Shown piece by piece: positions 1 through 5,503 of a stretch of 5,503 nucleotides of DNA. The translations under genes and the position numbers were made by a program. Below the pieces are notes generated by a model. It ran no database searches. It saw nothing but the letters and a program-made list of their open reading frames with translations, and was not told the DNA's origin. Position 1 is the stretch's first letter. Each line of letters opens with the position of its first letter. Source of the stretch: Balneolales bacterium (GTDB lineage: Bacteria > Bacteroidota > Rhodothermia > Balneolales > Balneolaceae); the NCBI GenBank assembly GCA_022360375.1, contig JAKSCW010000267.1, positions 1 through 5,503 of the forward strand, read 5' to 3'.

Positions 1-158
1 AAAAAGTAAAATCTTTGTGTTGTTCATAGAATTAATGTGTTTCGCAGAAGATAAAGAACAGACAATCCTTAGTCATTTCATTTTTTCGATCAATTAAATA
101 GGTTATTATCTAACAACGGTGGGGATTTTACCTGCAAGTAACTAAAAACATACTATTA

Positions 159-1016
159 ATGCTCGTCATGAGAATTAAATCACTTTTACCAGCTCTTCTT
201 TGTCTCTTATCTGGCACTGTTAGTGCGTTTCAAAATTCATACACCCTTACGGTAGGAGATAACTATGTATTAGAAACAAATCAAAAATTGACCCAATCTC
301 TAATGATGATGGGACAATCTCAGGATATTGAGACGAACACAGTTACAATAGAAACTATAGAAGTCATATCTTTTGAAGAGGGCGTTTATACCTTAAAAAA
401 TACAATTTCAAGTATCCGTGCCGAAGTAACAACCTTAATGGGATCTCAAACTGTAAGTTCCGAAGATCCGGCTTCAGACGGAGGAATTTTATCAACACTA
501 GTAGATAAACCGTATACCTTTAAAATGGATAGGTATGGTCAGATTTTAGAGATTAATGATCTTGAAGAATTACAGTCTGCTATTCAACAGGTTTTAAGTG
601 GAAACCCGGGTGCTACCCAAATCGTAAACGCTTTCTCTGAAGAAAGCCTTAAAGCTAATTTAAATTTACGATTCTCGGTTTATTCCAATAGTGGCCAAAA
701 AGAGTGGGTTTCAGAGAAAAAATTGGAAATAGCAGGTGTGCCAACAAATTTTTCTTCAAATTACAAAAACGGGCATGAGGGATCCGCGGAAGTGAATAGT
801 ACGTTATCAATTAAAACATCTACTGTGCAAATGGGAATGCAGGTTGAACTTGATTTAAGTGGATCCCAAAAAACAACCTTCACTCTCGACAATGCCTCCG
901 GAATACCAATCAGCATCAATACAACAGGCACTCTTGATGGAGTTTCAATGACTATGGGCAATAATATTCCTACAGGTGTTCTTACCGAAAGTACTACAAC
1001 AATTACAAAGCAGTAA
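159..1016 (+). CDS. Secreted beta-rich protein of unknown function (DUF6263-like)
   Basis: 285-residue protein with a clear Sec signal peptide: basic N-terminus (MRIK), hydrophobic core LLPALLCLL, and a likely cut after TVSA, about residue 23. The mature part is rich in Thr, Ser and alternating hydrophobic residues, which suggests a beta-strand fold. It opens with a 'YTLTVGDNYVLETNQ' segment, a Met run followed by Gly-Gln (MMMGQ), and later 'YTFKMDRYGQILEI'. This layout resembles the DUF6263 proteins of Bacteroidota-type genomes, recognised from memory and not by a search. No catalytic motif, lipobox or membrane helix is visible, so it is probably periplasmic or outer-membrane associated. A second in-frame ATG at 168 gives an equally good signal peptide, and no Shine-Dalgarno sequence decides between them. 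The stop lies 7 bases before the proposed start of the DUF423 gene, suggesting co-transcription. Its function is unknown. Confidence 0.75.
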   Translation: MLVMRIKSLLPALLCLLSGTVSAFQNSYTLTVGDNYVLETNQKLTQSLMMMGQSQDIETNTVTIETIEVISFEEGVYTLKNTISSIRAEVTTLMGSQTVSSEDPASDGGILSTLVDKPYTFKMDRYGQILEINDLEELQSAIQQVLSGNPGATQIVNAFSEESLKANLNLRFSVYSNSGQKEWVSEKKLEIAGVPTNFSSNYKNGHEGSAEVNSTLSIKTSTVQMGMQVELDLSGSQKTTFTLDNASGIPISINTTGTLDGVSMTMGNNIPTGVLTESTTTITKQ

Positions 1017-1023
1017 TATTGAT

Positions 1024-1419
1024 TTGAATTCAAGGTTAATACTATCTTTTTCAAGTTTTTTGTTAGCAACCGGTATTGCGTTAGGTGCTTTTGGAGCTCA
1101 TGCCCTTGAAGATGTTTTGGGCCCGGAACGACTGCAAACATGGGAAACTGCGGTAAGCTACCAGATGTGGAATTCGCTTGGATTGTTCGCCATCGGTATA
1201 GTTTCAATAATTCTTACCATCAATGTTAGTAAAGAAGCTCTTGGTATATTCCTCGGGGTGATTGTTTTCTCCGGCAGTCTATACGTTTTGTGCCTTACAA
1301 ATGTCGGTTGGTTCGGTGCTGTTACTCCCATTGGTGGAACCTTGATGATTATTGGATGGATTGTTTTAGGGGTTAAATTGGTTAAAACACCAATAAGCTT
1401 TACAAAACAAAAACAGTGA
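1024..1419 (+). CDS. DUF423 family small inner-membrane protein
   Basis: From the TTG at 1024 the product has 131 residues and four hydrophobic segments, at about 5-25, 52-66, 73-92 and 98-118. Family signatures are GALGAFGAHAL-like (ALGAFGAHAL, 19-28), a TAVSYQ motif (42-47), FSGSLYVL (82-89) and the closing TPIGGTLMIIGW (101-112). Together these identify DUF423 (YgdD-like), an integral membrane family with no established role. The frame is also open back to a GTG at 976, but that start overlaps the previous gene by 41 bases and adds a polar tail not usual for the family. TTG at 1024 yields the usual short N-terminus running into the first helix. The Shine-Dalgarno sequence is weak for either start. 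The position after YQ that is usually His-Ala reads Asn-Ser here (50-51). The gene sits in a tight row with its neighbours, 7 bases from each. Confidence 0.85.
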   Translation: MNSRLILSFSSFLLATGIALGAFGAHALEDVLGPERLQTWETAVSYQMWNSLGLFAIGIVSIILTINVSKEALGIFLGVIVFSGSLYVLCLTNVGWFGAVTPIGGTLMIIGWIVLGVKLVKTPISFTKQKQ

Positions 1420-1426
1420 TTGTATT

Positions 1427-1708
1427 ATGAAAGCAATTTGGAACGGAAAAGTTTTGGCTGAAAGTGATCATACTGTGGTTGTTGAAAACAACCATTATTT
1501 CCCGGTTGATTCCTTAAATAAAGATTTTTTTAAAGAAAGTGCCCTTCAAACAACCTGCCCATGGAAAGGTGTTGCCAGCTACTATACGATAGAAGTGGAT
1601 GGATCTGAAAACAAGGATGCAGCCTGGTACTACCCGGAAACGTCAAGTGCTGCAAAACCTATAGAAGGGATGGTTGCATTCTGGAAAGGAGTGATTATTG
1701 AAGACTAA
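1427..1708 (+). CDS. DUF427 domain protein
   Basis: 93-residue soluble protein that is essentially one complete DUF427 domain (Pfam PF04248, labelled NTP_transf_9 although no nucleotidyl transfer is established for most members). Visible hallmarks are the opening KAIWNGKVLAES, the NNHYFP segment (21-26), TCPWKGVASYY (43-53), AAWYYPETS (65-73) and the closing VAFWKGVIIED. There is no signal peptide or membrane segment, so it is cytoplasmic. The length is normal for single-domain members. The ATG at 1427 lies 7 bases after the DUF423 stop, so the two are probably translated from one message. Family members often occur as stand-alone housekeeping-like genes, and the context here gives no further clue. 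The family call is firm and the function unknown. Confidence 0.9.
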   Translation: MKAIWNGKVLAESDHTVVVENNHYFPVDSLNKDFFKESALQTTCPWKGVASYYTIEVDGSENKDAAWYYPETSSAAKPIEGMVAFWKGVIIED

Positions 1709-1752
1709 GCCTTCTTCATTTTAGATTCACATAAATAGGCCACTTTAGCTAT

Positions 1753-1783
1753 TGTGAAGAAGTCTCTTCATATAATCTTCACA
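1753..1783. promoter_or_regulatory. Inverted repeat with 8-base arms in the receptor promoter region
   Basis: TGTGAAGA (1753-1760) and TCTTCACA (1776-1783) are perfect reverse complements separated by 15 bases. A competing shorter pair is nested inside: TGAAGA (1755-1760) with TCTTCA (1765-1770) over a 4-base loop. The left arm could therefore pair with either of two right arms. No T-run follows, so it is a poor intrinsic terminator. It could be an operator or an RNA structure at the end of the DUF427 message. The repeat is visible in the sequence; its function is a guess. Confidence 0.4.
1771..1776 (+). promoter_or_regulatory. Possible -10 element (TATAAT) for the heme receptor operon
   Basis: A perfect TATAAT lies 57 bases before the receptor start codon and 16 bases before the palindromic operator at 1793-1817, which would place that operator just downstream of the transcription start. 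No good -35 hexamer stands at 16-18 bases. The TTGTGA at 1752 is only 13 bases away. Bacteroidota-type sigma factors often use a different -7 sequence (TAnnTTTG), so this is a weak call. Confidence 0.25.
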
Positions 1784-1792
1784 TTTCTCCGG

Positions 1793-1817
1793 TTTATTTG
1801 GATGAATTCTAAATAAA
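1793..1817. promoter_or_regulatory. Palindromic operator candidate before the hmuR-like gene
   Basis: Left arm TTTATTTGGA (1793-1802), spacer TGAAT, right arm TCTAAATAAA (1808-1817); the arms are complementary at 9 of 10 positions. The element ends 16 bases before the receptor's GTG start. The same design recurs at 4810-4834 before the hemS-like gene, with arms identical at 17 of 20 positions and a spacer that matches at none. Arm conservation with spacer divergence is the pattern of a dimeric repressor site. TTTAGA/TCTAAA-type half-sites resemble DtxR/MntR-family operators more than the GATAAT repeats of Fur. The identity of the regulator is inferred. Confidence 0.6.
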
Positions 1818-1833
1818 GTACCGATTATTACTA

Positions 1834-4125
1834 GTGTTTTCGTTAAAAAGCTTCCTTTTGGGAAGTATTTTTTTTCTATTTATTCCTCAATTGTTTGCTC
1901 AGGAATTTACCGTAACAGGAACTATCTATTCTGAGGACGGCCATGTTCTGGAAGAAGCGTATGTTTACTTATCGGAGCATAAATGGGCAGTTACTGATGA
2001 AACTGGCTTTTTCCAGATTTCATCTGTCCCACCAGGCAGGTACACCATTACGGTGAGCAGACTGGGCTATCAAAAGCAAAACCTGGACATCATTATTTCG
2101 AGCAACGAAGATGATTTACTCCAGATATATTTAGAAGAACTCATCTACAATAATAAGGCAGTAGTCGTTACTGCGTCAAGAACTGCCCAGGAACTGGAGG
2201 ATGTACCGGCGCCTATCGATGTTATTTCAGAATCTGAGATTCAAAAATCCGGAGCATCTACCTTAAAGGATATACTTCTGGAGCAAACCGGAATTGCGCT
2301 TTCACCTAACGAGGATAATTCGATCCAAATGCAAGGCTTTGAATCCGACTATACACTCATCATGATTGATGGGCAACCCCTTATCGGGAGAACAAGAGGA
2401 GCCCTGGATTTAAGTAGAATTAACGTTTCTAATGTTCACCAGGTAGAAGTGGTTAAAGGACCTTCATCAGCACTTTGGGGTAGCGACGCACTTGCCGGTG
2501 TGATCAATATAATTACAAGGGATGCAACAGATCCCTTTAGTATTAATGCCTATTCGGAGTATGGAAGCAGAAACAGGTATGATCTGGGAGTATCAACGTC
2601 GTTCATGAAGAACAAGTCCTCCGGTACTTTTGGATTTGCTTCGAATGGAAGTGATGGTTTTGATTTAAGCGAAGAGGAATTCGGAAAAAATCAAAACCCA
2701 TTTGATGCAGTTAGCTTAAACGCTAAACTGAAATATGAGTTTAGCAGCTATACGTCACTTACCGTTTCAGGGCGTTACTTCAGAAACCAGTTTAATGGGG
2801 AAGCTATTACTACCGTTGCGGACGAAATTATCAGCATAGAAGAATCCGGCTGGCAGGATGACTCGAACCTTCAGGTCCGTTTCGAAACCTCACCCATTTC
2901 CAGGTTGTCATCATCGGTTGTTGCCTATTCAACCAGGTATGAGGATTTATCAGACACTTTCTTTGAGGACCCTGAAGAAGAAGATATCAGAACCAATAAC
3001 CGGCAAGGTTTAGACAGGCTTGAGTTGCAGAATGATTACAGTTGGAATAACAAGCACCTTACTACTTTTGGTGCTGGTGCTACCCAGGAATTTGTTCGGG
3101 CTGAACGTTTCCAGGGCGAAAGAACCCAGACAGGAAGTTTTCTATTCGTACAACATCAATACAACTCAAATGAGAAGCTCTACCTGATTGCAGGGGCAAG
3201 ATTAGATAATCATTCTGCCTATGAAAGCTATCTAAGCCCAAAACTCGCCGCCCGGTATCGTATTAATGACTATTTCACTGTCAGAGCTTCATTTGGCCAG
3301 GGATTTAAGGCTCCGGATTTCCGGACACTTTACCTGGATTTTGATAATGCAGGCAGTGGATATCGAATCTATGGAACAAAAAATATTCTTTCCGAAATAG
3401 AACGTTTTAATCAGCAAAGTTTAGTGGCAGTTGAACTGGTTAATGATATTAGTGCACTGGGAAGCCTGGAACCAGAGTATTCCACCTCTTATAACATAGG
3501 TACCACTTTTTTACTACCTGATGAAGTTTTTCGCTTTTCAGTTAACGCCTTCAGAAATAATGCTAAAAACCTGATCGATGCCCGGGAAGTAGTTGAACTG
3601 GTTGATGGCAGTACCATATTCGGATATTTAAACATTAACGAAGCCAGAACTCAAGGTATAGAAGTGGAATCTACTATGACTCTCTTCAAACAGTTAACCG
3701 CAAGCATTGGTTACCAATTTTTGGACGCGGTAGAGTTGGCTTCTGAGGAAAGAACCTTAATTCGGAACAGCCGGGTGGTAACCGAAGACGTGGAATTTGA
3801 AGTGCCTTTACCCAAAAGGCCCAGGCATTCTGGTAATATCAAACTGTTTTACCGTGAACCAGTTTTCGATACCGAATTCTCATTAAGGGGTATTATTCGG
3901 GGAGAATACTTTTTCAATGATACCAATGCAGATGGTAATGCAGAAAAAAATGTAGACGAATTTGTAGAGGCCCACACCATCTGGAACTTAACCATAGGCA
4001 AAAGATTCGGAACCAATTTCAGAGTTCAAATTGGTTCCGAGAATCTGTTTAACTACACAGATAGTGAATTCCTCCGATTTCAACCAGGACGAACAATTTT
4101 TACCAGAATCAATTTCGACTTATAA
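1834..4125 (+). CDS. hmuR: TonB-dependent heme receptor, HmuR-like
   Basis: 763-residue outer-membrane receptor that likely imports heme using TonB energy. Layout: signal peptide 1-23 (ends LFAQ); carboxypeptidase-regulatory-like beta domain about 25-100 (VTGTIYSEDG, SVPPGRYTITVSRLGYQ); a TonB-box-like VVVTAS at 110-115; plug about 120-230 with IMIDGQPL, VEVVKGPSSALWGSDALAGVINIITR; then the 22-strand barrel to the C-terminus. FGQGFKAPDF (487-496) matches the YRAP/FRAP motif of heme receptors, and LGSLEPEYSTSYNIG (542-556) stands where NPNL-PE normally lies. About 50 residues separate the two motifs and contain no His, unlike classical HmuR/HemR, where a heme-binding His is found there. The last residues are NFDL, so the usual terminal aromatic is replaced by Leu with Phe at -2. 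The start is GTG; the frame is closed by a stop at 1810, leaving no upstream alternative. The heme assignment rests largely on the hmuY and hemS neighbours. Confidence 0.88.
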   Translation: MFSLKSFLLGSIFFLFIPQLFAQEFTVTGTIYSEDGHVLEEAYVYLSEHKWAVTDETGFFQISSVPPGRYTITVSRLGYQKQNLDIIISSNEDDLLQIYLEELIYNNKAVVVTASRTAQELEDVPAPIDVISESEIQKSGASTLKDILLEQTGIALSPNEDNSIQMQGFESDYTLIMIDGQPLIGRTRGALDLSRINVSNVHQVEVVKGPSSALWGSDALAGVINIITRDATDPFSINAYSEYGSRNRYDLGVSTSFMKNKSSGTFGFASNGSDGFDLSEEEFGKNQNPFDAVSLNAKLKYEFSSYTSLTVSGRYFRNQFNGEAITTVADEIISIEESGWQDDSNLQVRFETSPISRLSSSVVAYSTRYEDLSDTFFEDPEEEDIRTNNRQGLDRLELQNDYSWNNKHLTTFGAGATQEFVRAERFQGERTQTGSFLFVQHQYNSNEKLYLIAGARLDNHSAYESYLSPKLAARYRINDYFTVRASFGQGFKAPDFRTLYLDFDNAGSGYRIYGTKNILSEIERFNQQSLVAVELVNDISALGSLEPEYSTSYNIGTTFLLPDEVFRFSVNAFRNNAKNLIDAREVVELVDGSTIFGYLNINEARTQGIEVESTMTLFKQLTASIGYQFLDAVELASEERTLIRNSRVVTEDVEFEVPLPKRPRHSGNIKLFYREPVFDTEFSLRGIIRGEYFFNDTNADGNAEKNVDEFVEAHTIWNLTIGKRFGTNFRVQIGSENLFNYTDSEFLRFQPGRTIFTRINFDL

Positions 4126-4146
4126 ATAAGTAAACAACAATACATA

Positions 4147-4746
4147 ATGAAACATACATCAATACTATTCATACTAATTTCACTCTTTGCAATCACATCT
4201 TGCGATAACGACAGTGATGACCCGGAAACATTTACAGGAAATTTTGAAACTGCTCAGGATATTCTGGCCGGGGTAAATGGTTTCACTTTTTTCAATCTTA
4301 GAACCGGAGAAGTGGTAACGGATTCCAATTCCACTAATTGGGATTTAGGATTTCAAAATGCCGGATTCGAAATTTTCATTATCACAAATGGCGGAAACCG
4401 CGGACCTGGTCAGGGTGGCGGTATTTTACTTGATGTTGATTATGACCAGGTAACTGAAGTACCTGCCGACAGTGACTTTGTGGTGGAATCTGCGGAGACT
4501 TACTCAATCGACCCGAACCCGCAAGGATGGTGGATTTATACAGCTACTCAGCTTGAACCAAATCATGCGGTCCTTCCAAAAACACCACATACTATTTTAG
4601 TTCGAACTGCCAACGGCGGGTATGCTAAGCTTGAAGTTATAAGTTACTACCAGGGCAATCCTGATACCTCCAGCCCCGAATTTGCAAATCTCCAAACAAG
4701 ACCTGCTGCCGGATATTTCACCTTTAACTACGAAGTGATTAACTAA
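4147..4746 (+). CDS. hmuY: HmuY family heme-binding lipoprotein
   Basis: 199-residue lipoprotein. The hydrophobic leader ends in lipobox ITSC with Cys19 as the lipidated residue, followed by DNDSDDPE, an acidic stretch like the surface-export signal of Bacteroidota lipoproteins. The mature part shows HmuY-family hallmarks: NSTNWDLGFQ (61-70), ITNGGNRGPGQGGG (79-92), GWWIYTATQLEPNHAVLPK (127-145), a TILVRTANGGYAKLEVISYY block (149-168) and a closing aromatic strand GYFTFNYEV. HmuY proteins capture heme, including from host hemoproteins, and hand it to the partner TonB receptor. In Porphyromonas gingivalis HmuY two His residues ligate the iron. Here the only mature His residues are H140 and H148, making them natural candidates. 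The gene follows the receptor by 21 bases and is closed by a terminator, so the pair forms one unit. Receptor-first order is the reverse of P. gingivalis hmuYR. Confidence 0.87.
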   Translation: MKHTSILFILISLFAITSCDNDSDDPETFTGNFETAQDILAGVNGFTFFNLRTGEVVTDSNSTNWDLGFQNAGFEIFIITNGGNRGPGQGGGILLDVDYDQVTEVPADSDFVVESAETYSIDPNPQGWWIYTATQLEPNHAVLPKTPHTILVRTANGGYAKLEVISYYQGNPDTSSPEFANLQTRPAAGYFTFNYEVIN

Positions 4747-4764
4747 TTCTTAATTGAGAATATA

Positions 4765-4797
4765 AAAGCCCGGCGTAACAAACCGGGCTTTTTTTTT
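4765..4797 (+). terminator. Rho-independent terminator of the hmuR-hmuY unit
   Basis: A perfect 9-bp stem, AAAGCCCGG (4765-4773) with CCGGGCTTT (4783-4791), encloses a 9-base loop and runs into nine consecutive T residues (4789-4797). It starts 18 bases after the hmuY stop and points forward. It separates hmuR-hmuY from the hemS-like gene. Confidence 0.93.
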
Positions 4798-4809
4798 GGT
4801 CAAATCTTC

Positions 4810-4834
4810 TTAATTTAGACATGATCTAAATTAA
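4810..4834. promoter_or_regulatory. Perfect palindromic operator candidate before the hemS-like gene
   Basis: Left arm TTAATTTAGA (4810-4819), spacer CATGA, right arm TCTAAATTAA (4825-4834); all 10 arm positions are complementary. It lies between the hmuY terminator and the hemS-like start codon, 20 bases before the ATG, almost the same placement as the related element at 1793-1817. No T-run follows, so it is not a second terminator. The likely role is binding of a dimeric repressor that controls the second heme transcription unit. An AT-rich stretch (TAAAATAAT, 4832-4840) just after it might supply a -10 element, but none is clear. Confidence 0.65.
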
Positions 4835-4854
4835 AATAATCTCATTTCTCTCTG

Positions 4855-5503
4855 ATGATCTCTAAAGAATCCCTGAAAGAAGCCTGGGCAAAACTAAAAA
4901 AAGAAAACCCAAAACTCCGAATCAAAAATGCCGCTGATGAATTAGGAGTGAGTGAAGTTGAACTGGTAAATACCATGAATGGTGTAACCCGCTTAACTGG
5001 AAACTGGGAAGGAATTTTTAAAGGTATTGAGAACCTGGGTTACGTAATGGCGTTAACCCGAAATGAACATGTGGTTCACGAACGTAAAGGAGAATACCAC
5101 AAAATTAGCTTTAACGATCATGTGGGGCTTGTACTGGATCCAAATATTGATTTACGAATTTTTCCTGGTCGATTTGCCTTTGCTTATGCCGTTCCGGTTC
5201 AAAATCCCCGGGGAGAAATGCTCAGTATTCAACTGTTCAATAAATACGGAACAGCGGTTCATAAAATTTATTTGATGAACGAAGAACACGTTGAAGACTA
5301 TCACGCATTGGTTGCTCAATTCAAACATGAAGACCAAAACTCACCATTAGAGGTTAGCCGTGAGCAGCCACCCGCCGACTACGGAACCACGATTCATGTA
5401 AATGAAGACGAACTGTTGAAAGAATGGGCTGAGTTAAAAGACACCCACGACTTTTATCCTCTTCTCAGAAAGCACAAAGTAGACCGGACCCATGCCCTGA
5501 CTA
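4855..5503 (+). CDS. hemS: HemS/ChuS/HmuS family hemin-degrading factor (3' end outside window)
   Basis: Open from ATG 4855 to the window end without a stop: 216 codons of a family usually about 345 residues long. HemS-type proteins are cytoplasmic, bind heme arriving through the ABC transporter and pass it on or degrade it. Family features: LKEAWAKLKKENPKLRIKNAA (6-26), AADELGVSEVEL, a GVTRL-G-W segment, the block VMALTRNEHVVHE (62-74), IDLRIFPGRFAFA (98-110), LSIQLFNKYGTAVHKIYL (121-138). At LKEWAELKDTHDFYPLLRKH the second of the family's two tandem halves begins. His198 in the DTHDF motif corresponds in position and context to the heme-ligand His of HemS/ChuS (about 193-196), and Arg101 to the Arg near residue 100-102; both alignments are from memory. 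An in-frame stop at 4837 leaves this ATG as the first start. No Shine-Dalgarno sequence is visible, only a pyrimidine-rich leader. Heme transport genes probably follow. Confidence 0.9.
   Translation, partial: MISKESLKEAWAKLKKENPKLRIKNAADELGVSEVELVNTMNGVTRLTGNWEGIFKGIENLGYVMALTRNEHVVHERKGEYHKISFNDHVGLVLDPNIDLRIFPGRFAFAYAVPVQNPRGEMLSIQLFNKYGTAVHKIYLMNEEHVEDYHALVAQFKHEDQNSPLEVSREQPPADYGTTIHVNEDELLKEWAELKDTHDFYPLLRKHKVDRTHALT

Noticed and set aside
2..97. Open frame from the window edge ending at a TAA at 95-97, possibly the tail of an upstream gene
   Set aside because: Only 31 residues, no recognisable motif, and AT-rich sequence gives such stretches by chance. The upstream sequence would decide.
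761..1207. Reverse-strand open frame of 148 codons
   Set aside because: It lies antisense to the secreted protein and the DUF423 gene, both of which show clear family features, and its product matches nothing recognisable.
1700..1714. GAAG...CTTC hairpin at the DUF427 stop as a terminator
   Set aside because: The stem is only 4 bp and there is no uninterrupted T-run after it.
1718..1738. Degenerate TTTTAGA / CATAAATAG pair as a third operator upstream of the receptor
   Set aside because: It fits only with a 4-base spacer and poor right-arm agreement, so it is probably chance in AT-rich sequence.
4847..4869. Another TCTAAA half-site over the hemS-like start codon
   Set aside because: The matching left arm agrees at only 4 of 9 positions, so it is not a third operator.
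5063..5337. Short open frames on both strands (5063-5275 forward, 5152-5337 reverse)
   Set aside because: Both are covered by the hemS-like reading frame, which is open throughout and carries the family motifs.
1..5503. CRISPR arrays, tRNA or rRNA genes, insertion sequences
   Set aside because: No repeat-spacer pattern, cloverleaf, rRNA-like segment, transposase motif or terminal inverted repeats were seen.

Overview
The window looks like part of a genome from the Bacteroidota / Balneolota / Rhodothermota group. The support is modest GC content, start codons with little or no Shine-Dalgarno sequence in front of them, a TonB-dependent receptor with an N-terminal carboxypeptidase-regulatory-like domain, and an HmuY-type lipoprotein with an acidic stretch right after its lipid-anchored cysteine. 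The exact phylum is inferred.

Left part (1-1708): after 158 bases with no convincing gene come three small forward genes separated by 7-base gaps. They encode a secreted beta-rich protein of unknown function (DUF6263-like), a four-helix DUF423 membrane protein and a DUF427 protein. The spacing suggests one transcription unit. Nothing links them clearly to the genes that follow.

Right part (1709-5503): this is a heme-acquisition locus. A regulatory gap (1709-1833) leads to an outer-membrane TonB-dependent receptor of HmuR type. A gene for an HmuY-family heme-binding lipoprotein follows 21 bases later. A strong Rho-independent terminator closes this pair. A new transcription unit then starts with a HemS/ChuS/HmuS-family cytoplasmic heme-binding/heme-degrading protein, cut by the window end after 216 codons of roughly 345. 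The inferred flow is: HmuY captures heme at the surface, the receptor imports it with TonB energy, an ABC transporter (probably just beyond the window) moves it across the inner membrane, and the HemS-like protein receives or degrades it.

The most interesting observation is a matched pair of palindromes, one before the receptor gene (1793-1817) and one before the hemS-like gene (4810-4834). Each has 10-base arms around a 5-base spacer. The arms agree at 17 of 20 positions and include a compensatory base-pair swap, while the spacers share no position. They look like two operators of one regulator, probably a metal- or heme-responsive repressor. The layout is more like DtxR/MntR-type sites than a classical Fur box.
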